In this document: positions 1-7,953 of the stretch, one piece after another | Layout of the letters: every line of letters starts with the position of its first letter | How positions within the stretch are numbered: position 1 is the stretch's first letter | Source: J005 sp964613235 | Lineage (GTDB): Bacteria; Pseudomonadota; Zetaproteobacteria; Mariprofundales; Mariprofundaceae | NCBI GenBank assembly: GCA_964613235.1 | Contig: CAZTGM010000016.1 | Coordinates: forward strand, 1 to 30,983 | Reading direction: 5' to 3' | DNA length: 30,983 nucleotides | Program-made: the position numbers and the translations under genes | The notes under the pieces: model-generated | What the model saw: the letters and a program-made list of their open reading frames with translations, nothing else | What the model was told of the DNA's origin: nothing | Database searches by the model: none

Positions 1-28
1 GTAAAACATTCCTGCATGATCGCAGATA

Positions 29-769
29 TTACATCTCAATCGGAACTTTTTTCGGCTTGTAAATCCACATCTGATACAGGCTCACCAGCAATTGTCCGGT
101 AAAGGAAATGCCCATCAGTGCGCCATTGGCAATCACCACATAGGCAAAGCCAGGGTATACCTTGGTCACGAACCAGGACAGAATATCTATCAGCAGGAAC
201 AAAAACGGAATGGCAACGGTAATCCGTTTCAGCCATACTGGCATTTCACACAGAATAAAAATACGACCGACAAAGAACAGGATAAAGGCGATACCGAACA
301 GGTGAATATGCGATACCCGCACCAGTGCGGGAATGGTCGCACCGGTATCGGTTTCTGTCAGTTTGACAACATTTTCATACGAGTTGAAGTAGGGAATGGA
401 CATACCACTTTCGGCCGAATGACACATGACGCAATTTTCCTGCATGATCGGTTCGACTTTTTCGTGGAATTCTGCTTCACCGGCACCATGGTTGATCCAG
501 TCCAGTATCGTTTGTTTGGCGGCCTCATTGGGCAGGTTTGACTCCATCGGCCCGTTAATTGCGGCGCCAAGGCGGGTCTGGTTATGTGAACCATGATAGG
601 CATACATGACATCCTTGGCCGAAAGTCCCGGTTCTCCATCGCGCCCCTGATGGGTGTAATAAAGATTTAGCAAGGCAAAAAGATAAGCAATGCCGATGGT
701 GATCAGAAACATTGAGTCAAGAATCTTTTCGCTGACCGAGGCATCACTAAAGCGCTTATATTTGGGCAT
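29..769 (-). CDS. Membrane-anchored monohaem cytochrome c
   Basis: This 246-residue protein carries one covalent haem-binding motif, CVMCH (residues 113-117). One hydrophobic segment lies near the N-terminus (about 17-37) and three near the C-terminus (about 150-173, 181-202, 208-232). The haem loop (38-149) would sit in the periplasm. Two histidines in VSHIHLFG (154, 156) lie at the edge of the second membrane segment and could bind haem b or face a quinone; that is inference. The ATG at 769 has AGGTGG about 8 bases upstream. The gene follows the NrfD gene by 63 bp and has a promoter-like sequence of its own (799-826). It probably passes electrons to or from the upstream complex. I do not recognise a named family. 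Anything further downstream lies outside the window. Confidence 0.8.
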   Translation of the reverse strand: MPKYKRFSDASVSEKILDSMFLITIGIAYLFALLNLYYTHQGRDGEPGLSAKDVMYAYHGSHNQTRLGAAINGPMESNLPNEAAKQTILDWINHGAGEAEFHEKVEPIMQENCVMCHSAESGMSIPYFNSYENVVKLTETDTGATIPALVRVSHIHLFGIAFILFFVGRIFILCEMPVWLKRITVAIPFLFLLIDILSWFVTKVYPGFAYVVIANGALMGISFTGQLLVSLYQMWIYKPKKVPIEM

Positions 770-798
770 GAATGGGCCACCTGATTATTTTTTTCGTG

Positions 799-826
799 AT
801 TATAGTCGATGGCGGATGGATGGCAA
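799..826 (-). promoter_or_regulatory. Probable sigma-70 promoter of the monohaem cytochrome gene
   Basis: Read on the minus strand this is TTGCCA, a 16-base spacer, then a perfect TATAAT. It lies between the nrfD stop codon (833-835) and the cytochrome start (769), giving a leader of roughly 20 bases that holds the AGGTGG ribosome-binding site. It suggests the last gene can be expressed apart from the three upstream genes. No start site has been mapped. Confidence 0.55.
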
Positions 827-832
827 TCCCGC

Positions 833-2005
833 TTATGCGCGCTCCTGATCGTGCTCCCAAGGGGGAAGCATCTTTACCAGGCCAGCCAGTATGGCAAATG
901 GCATGGCAAAAATTAGCATAGCCATCAGAATACCTTCACGTCCGAGCCATGGTGGCCTGTAATAAAGTAGTCCGTGCAAGGTTTTGGATAACTCCTGGCC
1001 ACCAATAACAACATTCCAGCGCATGGCAAACACAGCAACAAGGATCAGGCCGGCGCATACAACGAGTTTTGCTGTCAGATGTTTCACCTGCGCATGGTTA
1101 TAGACCATGGTCCCGAGCATGACCAGGCTGAGAATGGATGCGCCTACCTGGACAACCACGCTCCAGAATATCGGCCCGTTAAGCAAAGCATAAATCATGT
1201 CAATGCCTTCGCGCCCCTTATAAACATAATTAATAAATTCAAGAAACTCGAGAACCAGCGTGAAAAGCAGAAACCCCCATAGCGTGTAGCACAGACTGCG
1301 CAGGCATGTGGTATCCGGCACGGTTTTGCGAAGGTGGCAGGACAGAACATAGAGTAAAACCAGAATGGCAATACCTGAAATAATGGCCGAACCAAGGAAA
1401 ATGGCAGGCATCATGTCCGAGGCCCACCATTCGCGCGACTTGAGTGAGCCGAACACAAAGCCGACATAGCCATGCAGAATATGCGCGCAGGGAATGCCGA
1501 TCATGGCCAGCCACCAGATCCATTTGCGGTCAATCGCCAGTGCATGTGCGGACAGATCGTCCGAGCCCAGGCTGAGCAGGCGATAAAGTCGTCCGGTCAG
1601 TGTCAGCTGTTTGCTGCGCGCCACAATTTCCGGGCGAAACGCAAACCAGATTTCCAGCACCAGGATGATGATGTAAAACACGGCGATATAACCAAAAGCG
1701 GCAAATGCCGAGGTAAGGTTTGGTGTGATGACGGCATTCAGAGCGCGTTCCGGGTGCCCCAGGTGTGCGAGCAGGAAGAAGGGGACAAACAGCATGAATG
1801 AGAAGGCTGTCAGCAATGCCAGGCGGGCAATGGGCCTGAAGGCCTTGACGCCAAAAATGTGGTACAGACTGGATATTGTGAAAGAGCCCGCCACAAGGCC
1901 GGTGACATATGGATAAAAGACGATCAGGACACCCCATGGGATGATGGTTTCATTGGGATAGACATAACCGCTGTGCTGGGCAATGTGCACGACCGGCTCG
2001 ATCAT
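833..2005 (-). CDS. NrfD/PsrC-type integral membrane quinone-interacting subunit
   Basis: This 390-residue, very hydrophobic protein has about ten predicted membrane segments. It matches the NrfD/PsrC/HybB superfamily by length, topology and the late RWNVVIGGQ stretch, which I recognise from this family. Such proteins bind quinone in the membrane and exchange electrons with a periplasmic four-cluster ferredoxin subunit. The ATG overlaps the stop of the ferredoxin gene by 4 bp, so the two are likely translationally coupled. With the upstream tetrahaem cytochrome the set has the same parts and order as CbcS-CbcT-CbcU (Cbc4) of Geobacter. No molybdopterin catalytic subunit is present in the window, so an electron-relay role is more likely than a reductase. 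The direction of electron flow cannot be read from sequence. Confidence 0.88.
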   Translation of the reverse strand: MIEPVVHIAQHSGYVYPNETIIPWGVLIVFYPYVTGLVAGSFTISSLYHIFGVKAFRPIARLALLTAFSFMLFVPFFLLAHLGHPERALNAVITPNLTSAFAAFGYIAVFYIIILVLEIWFAFRPEIVARSKQLTLTGRLYRLLSLGSDDLSAHALAIDRKWIWWLAMIGIPCAHILHGYVGFVFGSLKSREWWASDMMPAIFLGSAIISGIAILVLLYVLSCHLRKTVPDTTCLRSLCYTLWGFLLFTLVLEFLEFINYVYKGREGIDMIYALLNGPIFWSVVVQVGASILSLVMLGTMVYNHAQVKHLTAKLVVCAGLILVAVFAMRWNVVIGGQELSKTLHGLLYYRPPWLGREGILMAMLIFAMPFAILAGLVKMLPPWEHDQERA

Positions 2006-2823
2006 TTCACGCTCCTGTCCAGGCCTGCATAGAAGACGCGCGGACGCGTACCCATTTCAGGCTTGAGTACGGAAACACGGTGCGTGCGGATAAAACGACT
2101 GATGGGGCTATCCTTATCATTCATGTCGCCGAAGATGCGCGCTCCGGTCGGGCATACCTCGACACAGGCAGGATCAAGGCCGCGGGTGATCCGATGATAG
2201 CACCAGGTACATTTATCAGCGACATGCAATTTCGGATTGAGGTAGCGCGCGCCATACGGGCAGGCCTGGATGCAATACTGGCAACCGATACAATACTCCC
2301 TGTCCACGAGTACGACACCATCCGGTGTGCGAAACGTGGCGCCGGTCGGGCAGACCTGCACACAGGCCGGACGTTCGCAATGATTGCAAAGCTTGGGCAG
2401 GAAAAACGCCTGTTCCACATCACCGTCGCTGTATTGATTGGCAAAGCGGTAATGGGCAGATACGTCCGCTGCTTCGACGTTGGCATGATCGGCATGGCTG
2501 TCGATCCGTGCCTGTTGCTCGCCTTTGTGATAAACATAGCGCTCAATCCAGGTGCGGAAATGATGTGTGTCGTCGGGGACATTGTTTTCGATCTTGCAAG
2601 CCTCCACGCATTTGTTGCAACCAATACAACGCGTGACATCGATGCCGAATGCCCATTGATGCGCATGCCAGTCATAATCACCAAGGGGCATGTGGCGTGT
2701 CATTGCCTCGGCCCGGCTACCCGGCATCAGGAAGCGTCCGCTATAGAGCAGGGCCAGTAGCCAGGCTGCCGTCTTGAATAGAAAGCCGAGCATGCGCCTG
2801 CGGGTGATGTTGAAGCTAACCAT
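2002..2823 (-). CDS. Periplasmic four-[4Fe-4S] ferredoxin subunit (NrfC/PsrB/DmsB type)
   Basis: This 273-residue protein begins with a twin-arginine-like segment (TRRRMLGFL, then a hydrophobic stretch), so it is probably Tat-exported and anchored. Four cysteine groups follow, starting at about residues 66 (CIGCNKC), 146 (CNHC), 178 (CIGCQYC) and 205 (CTWC). The second to fourth are each followed by a closing CP motif. This is the classic four-cluster electron-transfer subunit paired with NrfD-type proteins. I chose the ATG at 2823 because GGAGG lies 6 bases upstream (2830-2834) and the Tat motif is then N-terminal. A longer open frame reaches 2916 but its extra 31 residues overlap the cytochrome gene. 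The start overlaps the tetrahaem cytochrome stop by 8 bp, and the stop overlaps the nrfD start by 4 bp. Confidence 0.9.
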   Translation of the reverse strand: MVSFNITRRRMLGFLFKTAAWLLALLYSGRFLMPGSRAEAMTRHMPLGDYDWHAHQWAFGIDVTRCIGCNKCVEACKIENNVPDDTHHFRTWIERYVYHKGEQQARIDSHADHANVEAADVSAHYRFANQYSDGDVEQAFFLPKLCNHCERPACVQVCPTGATFRTPDGVVLVDREYCIGCQYCIQACPYGARYLNPKLHVADKCTWCYHRITRGLDPACVEVCPTGARIFGDMNDKDSPISRFIRTHRVSVLKPEMGTRPRVFYAGLDRSVK

Positions 2824-3304
2824 CGCCTGCCTCCACCATCTGGGATTCATCGATATCTTCCCAGGTGAAATGGCTGGGCGAATGCGGGTTATGGCATTCA
2901 ATGCATGCCTGCCCATTCATGTGCTCGCTCAATTTGATTTGTCTGATGACCTGGTTGGGTCGGGCAGGCAAGGATTCGTGGCAACTACCGCACAGCGTAA
3001 TTGTGTTGTCGGGAATGTGCATGGCCTTGTTGGTCGGGTGTCCTGCCGCCGGCCCATGACAGAGCTCGCATTTCACATGCCGGTGCGTGCCACGTTGCCA
3101 GAAGGCCACGCGATCTTGGTGACATTGACGGCAGGATTCCGGACCTTGATATCGCGGCTGTTGCGCGGCGATTTCTGGCACACTGTCAGCCCGATAATGA
3201 CCATAGCGCCCAAAACTGGGGTCTGTTAAATAATATTTGGCACTCGCTCCGGCGATGGCTGCCAGGGCAAGGATGAGGAGCAGCCGGCGAATATGCCCAG
3301 GCAT
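2816..3304 (-). CDS. Tetrahaem cytochrome c, first gene of the FeS/NrfD operon
   Basis: This 162-residue protein has an N-terminal hydrophobic segment (about 6-22) ending in ASA, which may be a signal peptide or an uncleaved anchor. Four CxxCH motifs follow at residues 58, 79, 105 and 134; the last reads CIECHNPHSP, typical of multihaem cytochromes. Several further histidines could be distal ligands. It is the first gene of an operon with the ferredoxin (8 bp overlap) and NrfD genes, and a strong promoter lies about 70 bases upstream. It is most likely the periplasmic electron partner of the FeS/NrfD pair, as CbcS is in Geobacter Cbc4. That comparison rests on gene order and haem count only. 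Confidence 0.88.
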   Translation of the reverse strand: MPGHIRRLLLILALAAIAGASAKYYLTDPSFGRYGHYRADSVPEIAAQQPRYQGPESCRQCHQDRVAFWQRGTHRHVKCELCHGPAAGHPTNKAMHIPDNTITLCGSCHESLPARPNQVIRQIKLSEHMNGQACIECHNPHSPSHFTWEDIDESQMVEAGDG

Positions 3305-3381
3305 GAGTCAGCATCCCCCGGTGATAAAGCAATCCAAACAGATCATATGCCACCATCCTTCTGCCCGTTTCCTGCAATATC

Positions 3382-3409
3382 ATTATAGAACAATTTCCTT
3401 ATTAGTCAA
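3382..3409 (-). promoter_or_regulatory. Strong sigma-70-type promoter of the cytochrome/FeS/NrfD operon
   Basis: On the minus strand the sequence reads TTGACT, 16 bases, then a perfect TATAAT (3382-3387). The expected transcription start is near 3375, giving a leader of about 70 bases before the cytochrome ATG at 3304, with GGGGGA close to that start. It lies immediately after the stop of the CCA enzyme gene (3414-3416), so the operon can be transcribed apart from the gene before it. It is the best promoter match I noticed in the window. No operator-like repeat is visible beside it. Confidence 0.7.
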
Positions 3410-3413
3410 AGTA

Positions 3414-4805
3414 TTACGTGCTGTTCTCAGGATGATCATTCTGCAACCATCGCAGGGCGGATGCTTCATCGGTAAAGCTGCCGTCAAGCTGCGCCTGATA
3501 GGCACGATCAATGATACGGCCCATTTCGGGGCCTGGCGCAATGCCCACCGCTATCAGCATCTTGCCGTTGACGATGGGCTTGGGTGGTTCGCTGTGGTGC
3601 TGCATGGCGGTGGCTTGCTGCAACCAGGGTAATGCCGGACGCGATGGTCTGGCCGGATGGCGACCCGAAGCGTCGGCTTCAACGAGCATCTCCCATAATG
3701 CGATACTGGCTGGTTGCAGCCGATGCGCCAGGCGACGCACGGCGCGTTCGGTCGGTTGCCCATGCATATGGCACATATGTTCCATGACCAGGGCTCGAAT
3801 ATGATCGTGATAACGTTTGGGGGCTCCGATACGTTTCAGCAGTGCCTTGATCAGTGGCCGGGCTGCCTGGCTGTGATTCGGGGAGCGGATGCGTCCCTGT
3901 GCATCACTGGACGTGGTTAGCGGCTTGCCGATATCGTGACAAAGCTCGGCAAAAATCAACAGTATGGTTTCATGCTCATCCAGCTGGTTCTTCTGTGCCA
4001 GCCTTGCCGCAACATCGACAGCCAGGCAAGTATGTATCCATACGTCGCCTTCCGGATGCCAGCGCGGATCTTGTGGGCAATCAATCATTGCTTCAAGTTC
4101 GGGATAAAGGGTTAGCCAGCCACTGTCGCGCAAGACCTGTAAACCATACGCAGGGAAGGGGGCAAGTGCCCATTTGCGCCATTCCTGCCAGATACGTGCA
4201 ACAGGTAGTGTGTCGACTTCCGTTAACAGGGATTTGCATAGTGTTGCGGTATCCTGATCGAGCGTCATGCGGAAACGGGCGGCAAACTGCATGGCGCGCA
4301 GCGGGCGTAGCGGATCTTCGGCAAAGGCGGCGGAAACATGACGCAAGCGATGTTGTTCAAGATCACGCATGCCGCCATGAAAATCCAGCAGCCTGCCGCT
4401 TAAGGGGTCGAGCATCATGGCGTTGATGGTAAAATCCCGACGCAATGTAGCTGTACGTTCATCCAGCGACGGATCGATATGAACCTGGAAACCGCGATGG
4501 CCTTTTCCCTGTTTGGCTTCGGTACGGGGCAGGGCAATATCGATTTCATGTTCATCACACCATAATTTGATGATACCGAATGCCTTTCCAAATTGTTCGA
4601 TGCGCCCGTGTCTGCTGGCGATGGCCAGCAGTTGGGTTTCCGTCAGTGCAAACACCTCAATGTCAAAATCCTTGGGTGTTTGCGCCAGATACAGATCGCG
4701 CACCGAACCGCCGACCAGCCATGCACGGCCGCCGGCATCGGCAATGGATGCACATACATGCCGTAGGGCGGAGGGCAGGGCGGAAATATCGACAGCTGTC
4801 TGCAT
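3414..4805 (-). CDS. cca: CCA tRNA nucleotidyltransferase with HD domain
   Basis: This 463-residue enzyme adds or repairs the 3'-terminal CCA of tRNA. The class II nucleotidyltransferase head shows GGSVRD (32-37), the catalytic carboxylates DFD (D46, D48) and D89, and the RRDFTINA motif (122-129). The tRNA-binding region with DPLRPLRAMQF follows from about 164. A C-terminal HD domain is marked by H290-D291 in ELCHDIGKP, as in the bifunctional enzymes of gamma- and betaproteobacteria, where it has phosphodiesterase activity. A poly(A) polymerase is the main alternative in this superfamily, but the HD domain favours the CCA enzyme. It is transcribed divergently from mdh, with 74 bp between the starts. 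No convincing promoter was found in that gap. Confidence 0.9.
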   Translation of the reverse strand: MQTAVDISALPSALRHVCASIADAGGRAWLVGGSVRDLYLAQTPKDFDIEVFALTETQLLAIASRHGRIEQFGKAFGIIKLWCDEHEIDIALPRTEAKQGKGHRGFQVHIDPSLDERTATLRRDFTINAMMLDPLSGRLLDFHGGMRDLEQHRLRHVSAAFAEDPLRPLRAMQFAARFRMTLDQDTATLCKSLLTEVDTLPVARIWQEWRKWALAPFPAYGLQVLRDSGWLTLYPELEAMIDCPQDPRWHPEGDVWIHTCLAVDVAARLAQKNQLDEHETILLIFAELCHDIGKPLTTSSDAQGRIRSPNHSQAARPLIKALLKRIGAPKRYHDHIRALVMEHMCHMHGQPTERAVRRLAHRLQPASIALWEMLVEADASGRHPARPSRPALPWLQQATAMQHHSEPPKPIVNGKMLIAVGIAPGPEMGRIIDRAYQAQLDGSFTDEASALRWLQNDHPENST

Positions 4806-4879
4806 TGCTGTATTCCACGTTCGACAACGCCCGATGGCAAGTTTAGCTTCGACATGATTCTGACGGCGAGGAGACAGTA

Positions 4880-5860
4880 ATGCGATTTTCAGGCATGAGA
4901 CGTGGTGGTCCGACCTATTTCCCGCGCAAAAAGGTGACGGTTGTCGGTTCGGGTAATGTGGGGGCCACAGCGGCTTTTCTTACAGCCCAGAAGGAACTGG
5001 CCGATGTGGTACTCATTGATGTGGTTGAAGGCGTGCCGCAGGGCAAGGCGCTGGATATGTACGAAGCCTCGCCGATTCAGGGCTATGATGTTGCGTTTCA
5101 GGGTTCAAATCATTACGAAGATACAGCCGGTTCGGATCTGGTCATTATTACAGCGGGCATTGCCCGTAAACCGGGCATGAGCCGGGATGATCTGCTGTCG
5201 ACAAATGTGAAAATCGTGGCTGATGTGGTTGAACAAATCGTACGCTATTCGCCTGATTGCATTCTGTTGGTTGTGACCAATCCGCTGGATGCGATGGTCT
5301 ATACAGCCAAACGTGTTTCCGGCTTTCCCCGTTCACGGGTGATCGGCATGGCAGGCGTGCTTGATTCCGCGCGTATGCGTTCGTTTATTGCCGAAACTCT
5401 GCACGTTTCGATTGAGGATGTTTCCGCTTTTGTGCTGGGGGGGCATGGCGATACGATGGTGCCGATGGCACGCTATTCAACCGTGGCCGGTATTCCGATC
5501 ACGGAAATGATGAGTGAAGCGCAGGTGAAGGGTATTGTTGAGCGTACGGCATCAGGCGGGGCGGAAATCGTGCAATTGCTGAAAACAGGCTCGGCATTTT
5601 ATGCGCCGGGTGCGGCGGTGGTGGAAATGGCGGAAGCGATTCTCAAGGACAAGAAACGCATTCTGCCCTGTGCAGCCTGTCTGGAAGGCGAATATGGTGT
5701 GGATGGCTATTTCATGGGGGTACCCTGCAAGCTGGGGGGTGGTGGTATGGAAGGGATCATCGAACTGGATCTGACCGATGACGAGCGGGCTGCACTGCAG
5801 TGTTCCCTGGCTGCGGTGCAGAAACTGGTCGGGGAAGTGGATGCGCTGGAGCATTTCTGA
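4880..5860 (+). CDS. mdh: Malate dehydrogenase, LDH-like type
   Basis: This 326-residue enzyme interconverts malate and oxaloacetate with NAD. It has the dinucleotide-binding GSGNVG (23-28), an aspartate (D47) in VVLIDV that favours NAD over NADP, the substrate loop with ARKPGMSR (R96, R102), and the active-site histidine in GGHGDT (H189). The RKPGM form of the loop separates malate from lactate dehydrogenases. The ATG at 4880 has AGGAG about 7-8 bases upstream. It gives an N-terminal extension of about ten residues relative to most relatives, so a start at the second methionine (4895) is possible. It is followed 36 bp later by sucC, and mdh-sucCD probably form one operon. Confidence 0.95.
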   Translation: MRFSGMRRGGPTYFPRKKVTVVGSGNVGATAAFLTAQKELADVVLIDVVEGVPQGKALDMYEASPIQGYDVAFQGSNHYEDTAGSDLVIITAGIARKPGMSRDDLLSTNVKIVADVVEQIVRYSPDCILLVVTNPLDAMVYTAKRVSGFPRSRVIGMAGVLDSARMRSFIAETLHVSIEDVSAFVLGGHGDTMVPMARYSTVAGIPITEMMSEAQVKGIVERTASGGAEIVQLLKTGSAFYAPGAAVVEMAEAILKDKKRILPCAACLEGEYGVDGYFMGVPCKLGGGGMEGIIELDLTDDERAALQCSLAAVQKLVGEVDALEHF

Positions 5861-5896
5861 TTTTAATGTTATACATCCGGTTGATGGAGTAATTAG

Positions 5897-7057
5897 TTGA
5901 ATATACATGAATATCAGGCCAAGTCGATTTTGCGTAATTACGGTGTTGCCGTGCCGCGCGGGCGTCTGGCAACAAGTGTTGATGAGGCATTGCTGGCGGC
6001 ACGTGAACTGGGTGGGGATGTCTGTGTCGTGAAAGCACAGATTCATGCCGGTGGTCGCGGCAAGGCGGGAGGTGTGCAACTTTGCCGGGATGCGCAGCAG
6101 GTGCGAGCGGTAGCCGAATCGCTGTTGGGTCATCGCCTGGTGACAAAGCAGACTGGTGAGGCAGGTAAGATCGTGCATCAGTTGTATATCGAGGAAGGGC
6201 TGAAGATTGCATGCGAATATTATCTCAGCCTGCTTGTAGATCGCGAGGCCGAGGCTGTTGCGTTTGTCGTCAGTGCCGCTGGCGGCATGGATATCGAGGA
6301 AGTCGCGGCAAATGCACCGGAAAACATTCTCACCATGCTGGTGCAGGATGTACCTGAACGAGAGCAGACGATGGCGATGGCAGCCATGCTGGGGCTTCAG
6401 GGTGAACAGGCGGAGGCATTTCATGAACTGGCCAGGCAACTGTATCGTGTGTTTACCGAATGTGATTGCAGTCTGCTGGAACTGAACCCGCTGGTATTGA
6501 CCGGCGAAGGTGCACTTATGGCGCTGGATGCAAAGATCGCCATTGATGACAATGCCCTGTATCGCCAGCCTGATATCGCTGCCATGCGCGATGAACGTGA
6601 AGAAGACGTGAAGGAAACCGAGGCACGGCAGTATGGTCTGAATTATATTGCGCTGGATGGCAATATCGGCTGTATGGTCAATGGTGCGGGGCTGGCTATG
6701 GCCACGATGGATATTATTCAGCTCAAGGGGGCCAGGCCCGCCAATTTCCTCGATGTCGGTGGTGGGGTGACCGTTGATGCCGTCAGTGAAGCGTTCCGAC
6801 TGCTGTTTTCGGATGCGCATGTCAAAGCCGTACTGGTCAATATTTTCGGTGGTATCGTACGTTGCGATATTATTGCCGATGGTCTGATCGAGGCCATTCA
6901 GACCCATCCAATGCAGGTGCCGGTGATTATGCGGCTGGTCGGTACCAATGAGCAGGAAGGTCAGCGTATCATTCGCCAGGCCGGGCTGGATGTGCGCTGG
7001 GCCGATGATCTGGATCAGGCAGCGGAAATGGCTGTTGCTGCAGCAGGAGGCGCATGA
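5897..7057 (+). CDS. sucC: Succinyl-CoA synthetase beta subunit
   Basis: This 386-residue protein (the family is usually about 388) is the ATP-grasp subunit of ADP- or GDP-forming succinyl-CoA synthetase. It starts with the family signature NIHEYQAK and carries KAQIHAGGRGKAGGV, the metal-binding LELNPLV, GNIGCMVNGAGLAMATMD and NIFGGIVRCD. The start codon is TTG at 5897. GGAG lies 7 bases upstream (5886-5889) and the frame begins exactly at the conserved N-terminus, so the choice is firm. The stop overlaps the first possible start of sucD. A mdh-sucCD cluster is common in proteobacteria. Confidence 0.96.
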   Translation: MNIHEYQAKSILRNYGVAVPRGRLATSVDEALLAARELGGDVCVVKAQIHAGGRGKAGGVQLCRDAQQVRAVAESLLGHRLVTKQTGEAGKIVHQLYIEEGLKIACEYYLSLLVDREAEAVAFVVSAAGGMDIEEVAANAPENILTMLVQDVPEREQTMAMAAMLGLQGEQAEAFHELARQLYRVFTECDCSLLELNPLVLTGEGALMALDAKIAIDDNALYRQPDIAAMRDEREEDVKETEARQYGLNYIALDGNIGCMVNGAGLAMATMDIIQLKGARPANFLDVGGGVTVDAVSEAFRLLFSDAHVKAVLVNIFGGIVRCDIIADGLIEAIQTHPMQVPVIMRLVGTNEQEGQRIIRQAGLDVRWADDLDQAAEMAVAAAGGA

Positions 7058-7926
7058 TGGGAGTTTTGCTGGATCAACACACCCGCGTTATCTGTCAGGG
7101 TTTTACCGGCAAACAGGGCACGTTTCATGCGCAGCAGATGATCTATTACGGTACACATTTCGTTGCTGGCGTGACGCCCGGCAAGGGCGGGAAGATACAC
7201 TTGCAGCGGCCGGTGTTCGATTCGGTAAGCGAGGCAGTAGCGCGGGAAGGTGCCGAAGCATCGGTCATTTTTGTGCCGCCGCGCTTTGCCGCTGATGCCA
7301 TGATCGAGGCGGCAGATGCCGGTATTCGCCTGATCGTATGCATTACCGAAGGCATTCCCATACTCGATATGCTGCGGGTCAAACGTCATCTCGAACAATG
7401 TGATAGTCTGCTGATCGGGCCAAACTGTCCGGGTATTATCACGCCGGGTGCGGCCAAGATCGGCATCATGCCCGGGCATATTCATCAGCCCGGCTGCGTC
7501 GGCGTGGTATCGCGCTCGGGCACGCTGACCTATGAGGCCGTTGCCCAGTTAACGGAAACGGGGCTGGGGCAGAGTACGTGCATCGGTATTGGCGGTGATC
7601 CGATTCATGGCATGAACTTTATCGATGCCTTGCGTTTGTTCGAGGCTGATACGCAAACGCAGGGTATTGTCATGATTGGTGAAATCGGCGGGGCGGATGA
7701 GGAACATGCCGCAGCCTATATTCGCGAGCATGTCAGCAAGCCTGTTGTTGCCTTTATTGCCGGCGCGACGGCGCCCAAAGGCAAGCGCATGGGACATGCC
7801 GGTGCCATCATTTCCGGTGGCAAGGGTACGGCTGAGGCCAAGTTTGCAGCCCTTGAAGAGGCCGGTGTGTGCATCGAACATAATCCGACGCTGCTGGGTG
7901 TGCGCATGCGGGAGTTGCTTGGCTGA
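7054..7926 (+). CDS. sucD: Succinyl-CoA synthetase alpha subunit
   Basis: This 290-residue CoA-binding subunit becomes phosphorylated on a histidine during catalysis. The CoA site GFTGKQGTFH (16-25), the IGPNCPG loop (121-127) and the phosphohistidine in GHAGAI (H248) are all present. Two adjacent start codons exist. The ATG at 7054 overlaps the sucC stop, and the ATG at 7057 is spaced 6 bases from AGGAGG (7045-7050) and gives the usual N-terminus. The second is a little more likely, and the difference is one methionine. The frame is shared with hemH, and no second stop lies between the sucD TGA and the hemH coding region. Confidence 0.96.
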   Translation: MMGVLLDQHTRVICQGFTGKQGTFHAQQMIYYGTHFVAGVTPGKGGKIHLQRPVFDSVSEAVAREGAEASVIFVPPRFAADAMIEAADAGIRLIVCITEGIPILDMLRVKRHLEQCDSLLIGPNCPGIITPGAAKIGIMPGHIHQPGCVGVVSRSGTLTYEAVAQLTETGLGQSTCIGIGGDPIHGMNFIDALRLFEADTQTQGIVMIGEIGGADEEHAAAYIREHVSKPVVAFIAGATAPKGKRMGHAGAIISGGKGTAEAKFAALEEAGVCIEHNPTLLGVRMRELLG

Positions 7927-7940
7927 TGCAGCAGGCATGA

Positions 7941-7946
7941 AAGGAG
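7941..7946 (+). promoter_or_regulatory. Ribosome-binding site that fixes the hemH CTG start
   Basis: AAGGAG stands 7 bases before the CTG at 7954. The only ATG nearby (7937) precedes this site and opens a six-codon frame ending in TGA (7955-7957), so it cannot start hemH. The site therefore supports initiation at CTG. Confidence 0.65.
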
Positions 7947-7953
7947 AAGAACG

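Noticed and set aside
29..3304. Alternative complex III
   Set aside because: The ActB molybdopterin-like part, the pentahaem ActA and the ActD/ActF proteins are absent. Only one NrfD subunit and a short ferredoxin are present.
4806..4879. Promoters in the gap between the CCA enzyme and mdh
   Set aside because: TTGCCA-17-TGGAAT on the minus strand would place the start site at the ATG itself, and the plus-strand match (TTCGAC-16-TTTAGC) is weak.
5552..6907. A 451-codon open frame antisense to mdh and sucC
   Set aside because: It is opposite strongly conserved enzyme genes, shows no recognisable domain, and has the His/Gln/Ile-rich composition expected from reading a coding strand backwards.
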